From the NCBI GenBank assembly GCA_030533445.1, contig CM060064.1, positions 5,782,379 through 5,846,378 of the forward strand: DNA of 64,000 bases, given 5' to 3'. The position numbers and the translations under genes are program-made. Below the pieces are notes generated by a model. It was not told the origin of the DNA and did no database searches. It was given only the letters and a program-made list of their open reading frames with translations. Each line of letters opens with the position of its first letter. The first letter of the stretch is position 1. The DNA comes from Cyprinodon diabolis. Lineage: Eukaryota > Chordata > Actinopteri > Cyprinodontiformes > Cyprinodontidae. Shown piece after piece: positions 22,350 to 31,810 of the stretch.

Positions 22350-22492
22350 TAGCAGCCATAGTGTGATGCACGTCAGATATACGAATGCTGTTTGTATTTC
22401 CAGAAGAAACGAAAAAGTAAAAGAAAATGAAAAAGAAACCACTGCATGTCTCGATGTCACTTTGTTCGAGTGTGCAACAAAATATATATATA

Positions 22493-22694
22493 CAGGTGCT
22501 GGTCATAAAATTAGAATATCATGAAAAAGTAGATTGATTTCAGTAATTCCATTTAAAAAGTGAAACTTGTATATTATATTCATACATTACATACAAACTC
22601 ATATATTTCAGATGTTTATTTTGTTTAATTTTGATGATTACAAATGACAACAAATGAAAATCTCAAATTCATCATATCAGAAAATTAGAATATT
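22493..22694 (+). repeat. Left terminal inverted repeat of Tc1 transposon A
   Basis: 202 bp that pair with 23903-24104. The outer end CAGGTGCTGG is also the outer end of transposon B. Long terminal repeats of this kind normally hold transposase binding sites. Confidence 0.9.
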
Positions 22695-22811
22695 GTGAAA
22701 AGGTTCAAAATTGATGGCCCCTGGTGCCACACTCTAATCAGCTAATTAACTCAAACCACCTGCAAAAGCCTTTAAATGGTCTTTCAGTCTAGTTCTATAG
22801 GCTACACAATC

Positions 22812-23816
22812 ATGGGGAAGACTGCTGACTTGACAGTTGTCCAAAAGACGACCATCGACACCTTGCACAAGGAGGGCAAGACACAAAAGGTCATCGCTAA
22901 AGAGGCTGGCTGTTCACAGAGCTCAGTGTCCAAGCACATTAATAGAGAGGCGAAGGGAAGGAAAAGATGTGGTCGAAAAAAGTGTACAAGCAAGAGAGAT
23001 AACCGCACCCTGGAGAGGATTGTGAAACAAAACCCATTCAAAAATGTGGGGGAGATTCACAAAGAGTGGACTGCAGCTGGAGTGAGTGCTTCAAGAACCA
23101 CCACACACAGACGTATGAAAGACATGGGTTTCTGCTGTCGCATTCCTTGTGTCAAGCCACTCTTGAACCACAGACAGCGTCAGAAGCGTCTTGCCTGGGC
23201 TAAAGAGAAACAGGACTGGACTGCTGGTGAGTGGTCCAAAGTCATGTTCTCTGATGAAAGTAAATTTTGCATTTCCTTTGGAAATCAAGGTCCCAGAGTC
23301 TGGAGGAAAAGAAGAGAGGCACTTCATCCACGTTGCTTGAAGTCCAGTGTAAAGTTTCCACAGTCAATGATGGTTTGGGGTGCCATGTCATCTGCTGGTG
23401 TTGGTCCATTGTGTTTTCTGAGGTCCAGGGTCAACGCAGCCACATACCAGGAAGTTTTAGAGCACTTCATGCTTCCTGCAGCTGACCAACTTTTTGGAGA
23501 TGCAGATTTCATTTTCCAACAGGACTTGGCACCTGCACACAGTGCCAAAGCTACCAGTACCTGGTTGAAGGACCATGGTATCCCTGTTCTTAATTGGCCA
23601 GCAAACTCTCCTGACCTTAACCCCATAGAAAATCTATGGGGTATTGTGAAGAAGAAGATGCAATACACCAGACCCAACAATTCAGAAGAGCTAAAAGCCA
23701 CTATTAGAGCAACCTGGGCTATCATAACACCTGAGCAGTGCCACAGACTGATCGACTCCATGCCACGCCGCATTGCTGCAGTAATACAGGCCAAAGGAGG
23801 CCCAACTAAATACTGA
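22812..23816 (+). CDS. Tc1-type DD34E transposase, intact
   Basis: This 334-residue protein would bind the element's terminal repeats and catalyse cut-and-paste transposition into TA. The frame is open further upstream, but MGKTADL at 22812 is the start matching the family. The N-terminus holds a helix-turn-helix (about residues 10-45, CSQSSVSKHI) and a basic linker GRKRCGRKK (49-57, partly a possible nuclear signal). A second helix-turn-helix region reads VSASRTTTHRRM (91-102). The DDE catalytic residues are D148 (FSDESKF), D238 (FQQDLAPAH) and E273 (PIENLW), with 34 residues between the last two. The end GGPTKY is typical of the family. Length and motifs are complete and there is no stop or frameshift. 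Activity is plausible from sequence but not shown. It differs from the copy at 28115-29119 at only two residues (186 and 206). Confidence 0.95.
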   Translation: MGKTADLTVVQKTTIDTLHKEGKTQKVIAKEAGCSQSSVSKHINREAKGRKRCGRKKCTSKRDNRTLERIVKQNPFKNVGEIHKEWTAAGVSASRTTTHRRMKDMGFCCRIPCVKPLLNHRQRQKRLAWAKEKQDWTAGEWSKVMFSDESKFCISFGNQGPRVWRKRREALHPRCLKSSVKFPQSMMVWGAMSSAGVGPLCFLRSRVNAATYQEVLEHFMLPAADQLFGDADFIFQQDLAPAHSAKATSTWLKDHGIPVLNWPANSPDLNPIENLWGIVKKKMQYTRPNNSEELKATIRATWAIITPEQCHRLIDSMPRRIAAVIQAKGGPTKY

Positions 23817-23902
23817 GTGCTGTACATGCTCATACTTTTCATGTTCATACTTTTCAGTTGGCCAACATTTCTATAAATCCTTTGTTTTTATTGGTCTTCA
23901 GT

Positions 23903-24101
23903 AATATTCTAATTTTCTGATATGATGAATTTGAGATTTTCATTTGTTGTCATTTGTAATCATCAAAATTAAACAAAATAAACATCTGAAATATATGAGT
24001 TTGTATGTAATGTATGAATATAATATACAAGTTTCACTTTTTAAATGGAATTACTGAAATCAATCTACTTTTTCATGATATTCTAATTTTATGACCAGCA
24101 C

Positions 24102-24104
<3 letters not shown>
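23903..24104 (-). repeat. Right terminal inverted repeat of Tc1 transposon A
   Basis: Reverse complement of 22493-22694, ending CCAGCACCTG directly before TA. Confidence 0.9.

Positions 24105-24181
<77 letters not shown>
24105..24181. repeat. (TA)n microsatellite at the transposon A boundary
   Basis: About 38 TA units directly after the element; a shorter AT run (22481-22492) is on the other side. Tc1 elements insert at TA, so the element probably landed in an existing TA array, or the array grew after insertion. Confidence 0.95.
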
Positions 24182-24185
<4 letters not shown>

Positions 24186-24701
24186 ACCAAATGCCACTTT
24201 ATGAATTGAAAGCTCAATGTTTGGACTATTTTGAAAAAGATAAGGCCAAGGATGAGGGAGGTCTTTTTGGTCTCCGTCTCTGCTCAAAGAGCCATATTGG
24301 ACCAAAAAAAAAAAAACCCCAAAAAACAAATCTGTCTGGAGCCACAAAAATGTAAAAGTCTTCTATTCACCTCGTATGGCAACACGGGCTCTAGGTGTAT
24401 TAGCCCACTATAGAAAAGGACTATGTGGGCTTAAATATATAATAAGCATTCATGATTAAATGTTAATCCTGGAGCAAATGTCACAAAGGAGGAGTGAACA
24501 CTCTCAACGGGTTCAGCCGTCCCCTCAGCTGTCAAAGCCCTGAGCGCTGCATTGAGGGAATTATAGAAACTCAATAAAGGAATCTTTCCATGGTGGACGT
24601 GTTTCTGTTCGGAGGAGTTGATTGAGTCATGAGGAACCAAGCAGGAACTTGGTAAGAGCTCTCTAACCCTGAAATCCCACATCCTCTGTCACCATGCAGC
24701 G
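24182..24701. other. No gene seen
   Basis: Spacer after the TA array. It contains an A-rich run near 24303-24316. No coding or repeat feature was identified. Confidence 0.45.
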
Positions 24702-25130
24702 TTACTTGGTATTTATTGTATTTTTAGGATTTGGGGAAAAAATGGCAGAAAGTTCCCATCCCTTCAACAGAGCGCTACCTGTTGGATCTATAAACGGTTT
24801 TCTCTGCTTGCAACGAAAATTGGCAGCAGTAGTGGAGTTTGGAGATGCAATCCACTTCTTAAATCTATCTTTGCTCTCCTCTAATTTATGCAGACGTCCT
24901 GCAATCACACTTTTTCTCTCACTCCCAGCTTGATGGTCGGTTGCATATATAGGCTTACCTGGAAATACCTTTCCTTTTTTTTTTGACAACCTCTCATTCC
25001 AAAGCAAACATGCAGGCAATCCTTCCTCATTGGTAATTAAAGGAAATGATTCGCTCCATTCTTCTTTAAATCCTCTTTTCTCATCAGCTATCTTCCTTTT
25101 TTCCCTTTTGGGATCCATGGCCCATGACAC
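24702..25130 (-). pseudogene. hAT transposase N-terminal relic (BED-type)
   Basis: The 142-codon minus-strand frame begins MSWAMDPKREKRKIADEKRGFKEEWSE when read across and shows the pattern KRK-(x)n-FKEEW followed by GLPACLLWNE. This resembles the start of Charlie-like hAT transposases and their domesticated relatives (GTF2IRD2/ZBED type), where F-EEW precedes a BED zinc finger with C-L-I-C. Here the second cysteine is replaced by W and the histidine part of the finger is missing. A later piece, KKWIASPNSTTAANFRCKQ followed by KPFIDPTGS, fits the linker that normally leads to KPFTDGE. It is probably a broken transposase fragment and not a host gene. Confidence 0.55.
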
Positions 25131-25142
25131 ACCTGCAGCTTC

Positions 25143-25760
25143 ATTTAGATTAGATTAGATTAGATTAGATTAGATTAAACTTTATTGTGATTACACAGGT
25201 ACAGGTACAAGGCAACGAAATGCAGTTTAGGTCTAACCAGAAGTGCAATAGCAGCAAGTGCAGGATAAATAATGGTTTCATAAATACAGGACATGGGTTT
25301 TCTACTGAATGAGTATAGAGATGAATACTATTATAAATAATGAATACAATATATAGATCACTAGTGTTATGAACTAAATTTATAGCTGGATATGTACCGA
25401 ATATAATATAGAGATGGATATTACTATTAAAAAAAGGTTTTTACAGTTATGTACAATAGCATAATATACAGATGGGTTTTACTATAAAATGAATAAATAA
25501 AGTTTGGACAGAAGCTATCTAAATTAAAGTGCAGTGGAAGGTAATTGCATATTACAGTTAAAGTACGTTATTGCAGATTTAAATGTAAAGATTTGGTGCT
25601 GTGAATAAACTTTCGGCAGTGCAAATATAAGCAGTTGGCAGTGCAAATCAATAATCGGTCAAAGTGAGTAGTGCAAGATACATATAAAGAGTTGTTACAA
25701 TAGTAACAGTCAGGAGTGCAGGTGGTGCAGGTTTATTTGCTGGCACCTCGCCATGCTGGT
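25143..25760 (-). repeat. LINE 3' tail, antisense, with (tagat)n end
   Basis: A run of about seven agatt units (25146-25180) is followed by aaactttattgtgattacacaggtacaggtacaaggcaacgaaatgc and a long AT-rich tract with repeated agtgcaa words. This is the usual look of the 3' untranslated end of a fish LINE read on the minus strand, ending in a simple-repeat tail. No ORF2 piece is attached, so the LINE is heavily 5'-truncated. The family is not certain. Confidence 0.5.
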
Positions 25761-25929
25761 TGCAAGTTATGACTACAGATCTCTATGAATATGGCGCAAA
25801 ATTATTGTTTAAATGTATTTATTATAAAAATGTTTATAGCATTGGAAAACATATTAACTTTTCCTTTGACATCCTTCACACCATATTAAAACTAACAAAA
25901 AAAATGATTTTCATGCATTTTTGAAAAAG

Positions 25930-26396
25930 CTCCAGCTCCCCCCGATACGCTCTCACAGGTGTCCGACCTTTCGGACATTTCAACATCTTTTTCTGAATCC
26001 TACATTGTTGCATGGCATAGACAATTCACGTTTGCAGTTTGAAGAACACATGCTTGCATCCAATGATTTCCTTTAGCTAACCAATGAGTGTTTGCGTTAT
26101 ATGACTCATCCAATTATACTAGTTTTCACTAGATGTGGATGGAGCCAATGATCTGCATTGGATGGCGCTCATGACGGGAAATAAATATTTATAAACATAA
26201 AACCGAAGCCAAGAGTAACGAGTAACGATTGTTTTAAATGTAAGGAAGAGAAAGTACAGATGTGTGAAAATGTAATGAGTAGAAGTCAGAAGTAGAAAGA
26301 AAAATAAGTAATGGAGTAAAGTATAGATACCTAAAAAGTGTACTTAAGTACAGTAACAAAGTAATTTGACTTCATTACTCGACACCTCTGTGTACT
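25930..26396 (-). mobile_element. hAT-like element 5' end, antisense
   Basis: The outer end at 26396 reads, on the minus strand, cagaggtgtcgagtaatgaag followed by text rich in ttacttgagta-like words (tactgtacttaagtacac). Inward lies cactcattggttagc-type sequence and a start-like segment that match 6815-6985 in the other copy. This is the 5' end of a teleost hAT-type element. In this copy the codon after the presumed ATG is TAG, so no transposase is made. Confidence 0.55.
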
Positions 26397-27710
26397 ATTC
26401 TAGTTGGATTTCACTGCTGCCTTTGATAACTTAAACCTACTGTAGGATTTGAAGGAATGACATTACCTGTAGTATAGTCTCAAACTTATTTGTCCAATAG
26501 ATACCATTTTTTTTGTGCTCTAGTAACATCAGGGCGACTATTGGAGCACACTAGAGTTTAGTGGTCTTCACTATAATGACGATTTTATCTCTAACGGGTA
26601 AAATCATCATAAAGGATGGGATAAATGATAGCTCTTTTCTCAATAAATCCTTAAAAATCTAGAGGACTGAGCTGATATTCCCTGGAGAAGATATCATCTG
26701 GGCTGCTGCTGCCAGTGACTTAATTTTCTTAGATGACACGCTTAGTCTTGTCTTTCAGTGGTTAACTCTGTCTCTCTCCTAGACATAGCTATTGGGTGAG
26801 CTTTATCAGTGTTTTTCATCTTCTAGATTTAATAACTTGCTCAGACTTCATCTGCTTGGCTTCGCTCTTATGTGAACTCAATTCAGGGGCTACCCATGCA
26901 AGTAGCACATAGAAAGTAATCCTAGATTAGTGTTTGTGTGTGTGTTTTTTTTGTTGCTTTTTGCTCTGTTTGCTCAACTCCCCCAGTTTGGATGACAGAC
27001 AACTGCTTGCACTTTTCCTATTTGTTCTGGAGGTTCCCTATTGCTCAAAATTTTCCTCTTCATTGCTATTACATGTATGCTCGGAATGAAAGATTGCTGT
27101 CAAGTTAACAACATATTACAAAAAAGTGTTTGTTATTGCCAAGATGCTCATCCAGGGAGATTGAACTCTGTTGTTGATGACTTGATGCAATTTGTGGGGT
27201 TTCATTGGATAGAAAACTTTTGACTATTCTGTGTTTATGACTTGACTGAATTAACTAGATAAAGTACGTTGTAAAACTGTTCACAACATAATATTTTTTT
27301 ATGATTGCAGAGCAAAAAAAATAGAAATAACAAACTATTTTTGAATTATGGGAGAAGTAGTGGAGGAGTATAAAAAAATGACAACTTAATCAAGGTAACA
27401 TACCGGACATGAAATAGCACAATAGAAGTCCAGACTCTAATTTCTGTGAAATTCTTTGAAAAGGGACAAAGCAGACAGTACTTCTTGAATTAATTCTGTC
27501 TGTTGTAGTCTGTTCCGTCTCTTCTGCCAATATCTGAAGTACTATGGCCGGTGACTTAAAAATGTAAGGTCTTTCTTTTCAAGGTAAGTCTGGAACCTCC
27601 TCACAACATTGTGAGATGAAGAATGTTTCATAAAATGGGTGACCGTAATCATTAGTTTCACAATAACATAATAACAAAGTTTCTATAGTCAGGAGGTTTA
27701 TCAGATGTGC
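26397..27710. other. No gene seen
   Basis: AT-rich, with phrases such as cttaaacctactgtaggatttgaag. No transposon or coding exon is recognised with confidence. Confidence 0.45.
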
Positions 27711-27824
27711 TGTAAGAATCAGAATCAGAATCAAATTTATTAACGAGTAGGTTTGGACTGCAAGGAATTTAACTTGGTGTTGATGGTGTAGACAAATAAG
27801 ATCTGCTTATAGTGGTCATGGATA
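27711..27824 (-). repeat. Short LINE 3' end, antisense, with (agaatc)n tail
   Basis: agaatcagaatcagaatcaaatttatt followed by gactgcaaggaatttaacttggtg is a frequent 3' end of fish LINEs read backward. Transposon B begins at its inner side. Confidence 0.5.
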
Positions 27825-29440
27825 TACAGGTGCTGGTCATAAAATTAGAATATCATGAAAAAGTAGATTGATTTCAGTAATTCCATTTAAAAAGTGAAAC
27901 TTGTATATTATATTCATACATTACATACAAACTCATATATTTCAGATGTTTATTTTGTTTAATTTTGATGATTACAAATGACAACAAATGAAAATCTCAA
28001 ATTCATCATATCAGAAAATTAGAATATTACTGAAGACCAATAAAAACAAAGGATTTATAGAAATGTTGGCCAACTGAAAAGTATGAACATGAAAAGTATG
28101 AGCATGTACAGCACTCAGTATTTAGTTGGGCCTCCTTTGGCCTGTATTACTGCAGCAATGCGGCGTGGCATGGAGTCGATCAGTCTGTGGCACTGCTCAG
28201 GTGTTATGATAGCCCAGGTTGCTCTAATAGTGGCTTTTAGCTCTTCTGAATTGTTGGGTCTGGTGTATTGCATCTTCTTCTTCACAATACCCCATAGATT
28301 TTCTATGGGGTTAAGGTCAGGAGAGTTTGCTGGCCAATTAAGAACAGGGATACCATGGTCCTTCAACCAGGTACTGGTAGCTTTGGCACTGTGTGCAGGT
28401 GCCAAGTCCTGTTGGAAAATGAAATCTGCATCTCCAAAAAGTTGGTCAGCTGCAGGAAGCATGAAGTGCTCTAAAACTTCCTGGTATGTGGCTGCGTTGA
28501 CCTTGGACCTCAGAAAACACAATGGACCAACACCAGCAGATGACATGGCACCCCAAACCATCACTGACTGTGGAAACTTTACACTGGACTTCAAGCAACG
28601 TGGATGAAGTGCCTCTCTTCTTTTCCTCCAGACTCTGGGACCTTGATTTCCAAAGGAAATGCAAAATTTACTTTCATCAGAGAACATGACTTTGGACCAC
28701 TCACCAGCAGTCCAGTCCTGTTTCTCTTTAGCCCAGGCAAGACGCTTCTGACGCTGTCTGTGGTTCAAGAGTGGCTTGACACAAGGAATGCGACAGCAGA
28801 AACCCATGTCTTTCATACGTCTGTGTGTGGTGGTTCTTGAAGCACTCACTCCAGCTGCAGTCCACTCTTTGTGAATCTCCCCCACATTTTTGAATGGGTT
28901 TTGTTTCACAATCCTCTCCAGGGTGCGGTTATCTCTCTTGCTTGTACACTTTTTTCGACCACATCTTTTCCTTCCCTTCGCCTCTCTATTAATGTGCTTG
29001 GACACTGAGCTCTGTGAACAGCCAGCCTCTTTAGCGATGACCTTTTGTGTCTTGCCCTCCTTGTGCAAGGTGTCGATGGTCGTCTTTTGGACAACTGTCA
29101 AGTCAGCAGTCTTCCCCATGATTGTGTAGCCTATAGAACTAGACTGAAAGACCATTTAAAGGCTTTTGCAGGTGGTTTGAGTTAATTAGCTGATTAGAGT
29201 GTGGCACCAGGGGCCATCAATTTTGAACCTTTTCACAATATTCTAATTTTCTGATATGATGAATTTGAGATTTTCATTTGTTGTCATTTGTAATCATCAA
29301 AATTAAACAAAATAAACATCTGAAATATATGAGTTTGTATGTAATGTATGAATATAATATACAAGTTTCACTTTTTAAATGGAATTACTGAAATCAATCT
29401 ACTTTTTCATGATATTCTAATTTTATGACCAGCACCTGCA
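27825..29440 (-). mobile_element. Tc1 transposon B, complete, 1612 bp, inverted relative to A
   Basis: The element runs 27827-29438 with the same CAGGTGCTGG termini and 202-bp terminal repeats as transposon A (left repeat 27827-28028, right repeat about 29237-29438). The left flank is TA (27825-27826). The right flank is CA in place of TA, suggesting one substitution in the target duplication. Length equals that of A. Confidence 0.95.
28115..29119 (-). CDS. Tc1-type DD34E transposase, intact, second copy
   Basis: 334 residues, reading MGKTADL at 29119 down to GGPTKY at 28115. All domains are as in the copy at 22812-23816: two N-terminal helix-turn-helix regions, basic linker, and the catalytic triad D148, D238, E273. 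It has V instead of M at residue 186 and K instead of R at 206, with no stop or frameshift. Two intact copies 4 kb apart imply very recent transposition or duplication of a family that may still move. Promoter signals are not obvious, as is common for such elements. Confidence 0.95.
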   Translation of the reverse strand: MGKTADLTVVQKTTIDTLHKEGKTQKVIAKEAGCSQSSVSKHINREAKGRKRCGRKKCTSKRDNRTLERIVKQNPFKNVGEIHKEWTAAGVSASRTTTHRRMKDMGFCCRIPCVKPLLNHRQRQKRLAWAKEKQDWTAGEWSKVMFSDESKFCISFGNQGPRVWRKRREALHPRCLKSSVKFPQSVMVWGAMSSAGVGPLCFLRSKVNAATYQEVLEHFMLPAADQLFGDADFIFQQDLAPAHSAKATSTWLKDHGIPVLNWPANSPDLNPIENLWGIVKKKMQYTRPNNSEELKATIRATWAIITPEQCHRLIDSMPRRIAAVIQAKGGPTKY

Positions 29441-29622
29441 TATCAAAAGTCTTGGGACAGAATAATGTCTATACAAATGTTGTTTAAATAATTAATTTCT
29501 AGTTATCAAGAAATAGACTCATATTGTTCATTTTTGGCCATTTTTCAGATTTAAATATGTAAAAATTAGTTTTAAATTACGTGCAGCTGAGTTATTTCAT
29601 TTTTTTACTCCCGTGATTCCTT

Positions 29623-29795
29623 TCTGGGGCTGCTCAGTTGCACGTGGGTAGCACTGCTACCTTGCAGCAAGAAGGTTCCGGGTTCGGGTTTTCAAGTTCT
29701 CCCTGTGCATGTGTGGGTTCTCTCCGGGTACTCCGGCTTCCTCCCACAGTCCAAAAATATGAATGTTAGGTTAATTGGCTTCTCTAAATTCTCCT

Positions 29796-29841
<46 letters not shown>

Positions 29842-29948
29842 GTTGTTTGTCTCAGTGTTGGCCTGCAATGGACTGACCTCTCGCCCATTGACAGCTGGAG
29901 ATAGGCACCCCACTTGGGATTGAACGTGTCAGAAAATGGATGGATGGG
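29623..29948 (+). repeat. tRNA-derived SINE with (GT)n expansion
   Basis: The first part has an A-box-like stretch (gtgggtagcactgctacc) and a B-box-like ggttccgggttcggg, spaced as in a pol III promoter. It is followed by the well-known fish SINE phrase gtgggttctctccgggtactccgg and a gaaaatggatggatgg end. A (GT)n run at 29799-29837 interrupts the body. It is not a functional tRNA gene. Confidence 0.75.
29799..29837. repeat. (GT)n microsatellite inside the SINE
   Basis: About 19 GT units, which also explain the open frames with long V-C and H-T alternations around it. Confidence 0.95.
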
Positions 29949-30363
29949 CTTCTGCTTAGCTAGCTAACGTAAAGAGTTGAAGACCGGGCAGCTGAAATTA
30001 GCTTGCATTAGAAACAAGTCTCGGAGAGGATAGTTTTAAAGTTTCTGTCGGCTGGTTTGAGTGATTTAAAAAGCGGGAGAAAATTGTGTTTAATGAAGCT
30101 GCACAGGGAGGCTGCTGAGGATGACAGAGTCGTGTCTGCGCACAGCACAGTATAGTGTCATTAAACTTGCATGGTACTGCAATAAAATTCAGTATATTCG
30201 GAAGCCATCCGTTTCATTTCATTTTTCTCATTGTAAAACCATACAAATGGCATTTAGATGTTCAAATTGGCTCTGGACCAACGTGACTACTATGAGCGGA
30301 TTCCACTGTATATATACAGAATACAGAATCTATAGCTATATACAATATAAAACATACAATATA
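29949..30363. other. No gene seen
   Basis: Spacer between SINE and solo LTR. No motif in the short frames. Confidence 0.45.
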
Positions 30364-30368
30364 CTATA

Positions 30369-30880
30369 TGTAATGTACCGGATTCGGACCCAAGATGCAA
30401 CCACAACAGGTCAGTGACGTTCTTAAACTTTATTGAAAGGCAGGTTATGGAAGTGCTGACTCAAGCGTGCAGCTCTCGTATACTGGAGGCAGAGGGACAG
30501 GTTAGAGGCTGCAGTGGCAGGTTAGAAACAAAACAGTATAGTATGACTAACCTGACAACGGGAGGAGTCAGAGCTCAGAGACTCAGCCAGGGACAGGCAG
30601 GAGGATTTGGGAACAGACCGCTGAGTGGTCGACGGGGTCGACCTGTCTGTCTGCCTGCCTGTTTGATAACAAGCACTCAGACAGGCAGGTTTTCAGAAAA
30701 ACAGGCTGGAAGGTTCTTGCTGGGCTGGTTTTAAATGATCTGGCACTGGAGGCTGATCAGGATGGAGCTTATATGCAGGTGGCGTCAGGAGAAACCAGTA
30801 GAGATGATTGCAGAGAGGGTGTAGACTGAACCGAAATGTTAATTGGAGACAGAGTCAGCTCCAGTGCCCCGATCATCACA
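30369..30880 (-). mobile_element. Solo LTR, 512 bp, with 5-bp target duplication
   Basis: On the minus strand the element begins TGTGATGATCGGGGC and ends in CA. It is flanked by the 5-bp direct repeat ctata (30364-30368 and 30881-30885). It has a TATA-like tataagctcc (plus-strand position about 30768-30775) and a polyadenylation signal AATAAA (plus-strand 30429-30434) in the right order for an LTR. No internal retroviral coding sequence is next to it, so internal recombination probably left a solo LTR. Its sequence differs from the chromovirus LTRs here. Confidence 0.75.
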
Positions 30881-30986
30881 CTATATACAATATATAGTAT
30901 ATAGCTATATACTATATACACAGTAGACTGTGCATTAATGTAACGCAGGAGGTCAGAAGATGCTACGTTGGTGGAGCTTCTTGGTC

Positions 30987-31560
30987 CTAAATGGGGGAGA
31001 GAGAGAGAAAGGCAGTAACAGTGTGATGGGGGTCTTTGGGCCTTGTTGATAAGGCTGGTAGCGGAGGGCAGGAAACTGTTTTTGTGGCGTGAGGTTTTGG
31101 TTCCGATTGACCGCAGCCTCCTGCCAGAGGGAAGTGTCTCAAATAGTTTGTGGCTGAGGTGCGAGGGATCAGCCACAATCTTCTCTGCATGCCCCAGAGT
31201 CCTGGAGGCATACAGATCCTGGAGTGATGGAAGACTGCAGGCAATCATCTTCTCTGCAGACCGGATGACATCCTGCAGTCTCCCCTTATCCTTGGCGATC
31301 CAACCATAACCTTCTGAATTCGGCTGTGAACCAGGGTTTGTCGTTATTCTAACTCTCCCTGGTTAATGATGGAACACAGCAGTCCTCACAGAGGCTGATG
31401 TATAATGTCACAGCCTCTGTGTACTCATCTACACTGGTGGTAGCAGCCCTGAATCCATCCCAGTCAGTAGAATCCAGAATCCTCAAGATCCTCCACAGCC
31501 TCATTGGTCCACCTCTTTGATGTCTTTGAATCAGGTGAACCATGATGTGGTTGGATTGGC
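30987..31560 (-). pseudogene. L2/CR1-type LINE ORF2 relic, internally deleted
   Basis: On the minus strand, the higher-coordinate part (31349-31543) reads DSTDWDGFRAATTSVDEYTE and VTLYISLCEDCCVP, the endonuclease-to-RT linker of L2-type LINEs. The lower part (30987-31248) reads LPSLQDLYASRTLGHAEKI and LFETLPSGRRLRS, the extreme C-terminus of the same kind of protein. The whole reverse transcriptase between them is missing, so a deletion of roughly 1.5-2 kb has occurred. Not functional. Confidence 0.7.
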
Positions 31561-31585
31561 CCAGTGCAGCACGGGGATAGCGTGG

Positions 31586-31810
31586 GGGGTGGAGGCCTAG
31601 CGGTTAGGGCATAGAGCTTGGAATCCTGAGGTTGTGAGTTTGAGCCCCACTCCCACAGACTGCCACTCTGGGTCTCTGAGCAACATCCTTAACCCCACAC
31701 TGCTCTCCGGGTGCTGCACAATGGCAGCCCACTGCTCCCAAAGGGGATGGGTTAAATGCAGAGGTAAATTCGTCCAATGTGAGATCAAGGAAGTTCAATT
31801 ATTATTATTA
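31586..31810 (+). repeat. tRNA-derived SINE with (att)n tail
   Basis: ggcctagcggttagggc serves as an A-box region and ggttgtgagtttgagcccc (31630-31648) as a B box. A tail domain with gtgctgcacaatggcagccc and ggatgggttaaatgcagagg follows, ending in an attatt run. This is the normal structure of a fish tRNA-derived SINE. Confidence 0.75.

Larger units (their letters stand above)
17645..22480 (+). mobile_element. Decayed Ty3/Gypsy retrotransposon, no LTR recognised
   Basis: A single block holds, in order, Gag-like sequence, CCHC knuckle, aspartic protease, reverse transcriptase, RNase H and integrase, the Ty3/Gypsy order. Neither LTR is visible. The left edge abuts a TA microsatellite and the right side is interrupted by a Tc1 transposon at 22493. 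Its RT has YLDD rather than the YIDD of the two chromoviruses in this window, and no chromodomain is seen. It is therefore a different lineage; I cannot name the clade. Confidence 0.85.
22491..24106 (+). mobile_element. Tc1 transposon A, complete, 1612 bp plus TA duplication
   Basis: The element runs 22493-24104 and is flanked by TA (22491-22492 and 24105-24106). Its termini are long inverted repeats of 202 bp (22493-22694 and 23903-24104) beginning CAGGTGCTGGTCATAAAATT. One intact transposase gene lies between them. It sits in TA-rich sequence at the end of the Gypsy relic. A copy of the same length in opposite orientation is at 27827-29438. Confidence 0.95.

Noticed and set aside
18429..23848. 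Open frames antisense to the Gypsy relic and to transposon A (for example 23324-23848 minus, 174 codons)
   Set aside because: They mirror genuine coding sequence; the same antisense frame appears over transposon B (28083-28607), as expected for a shadow.
24060..24347. Minus-strand frame with long I-Y alternation
   Set aside because: Produced by translation of the TA microsatellite.
29692..29923. Frames with H-T or V-C alternation on both strands
   Set aside because: Produced by the GT microsatellite inside the SINE.
29623..29948. Possible tRNA gene from the A and B boxes
   Set aside because: No cloverleaf can be completed and the sequence continues into a typical SINE body and tail. The same applies to 31586-31810 and 45641-45920.
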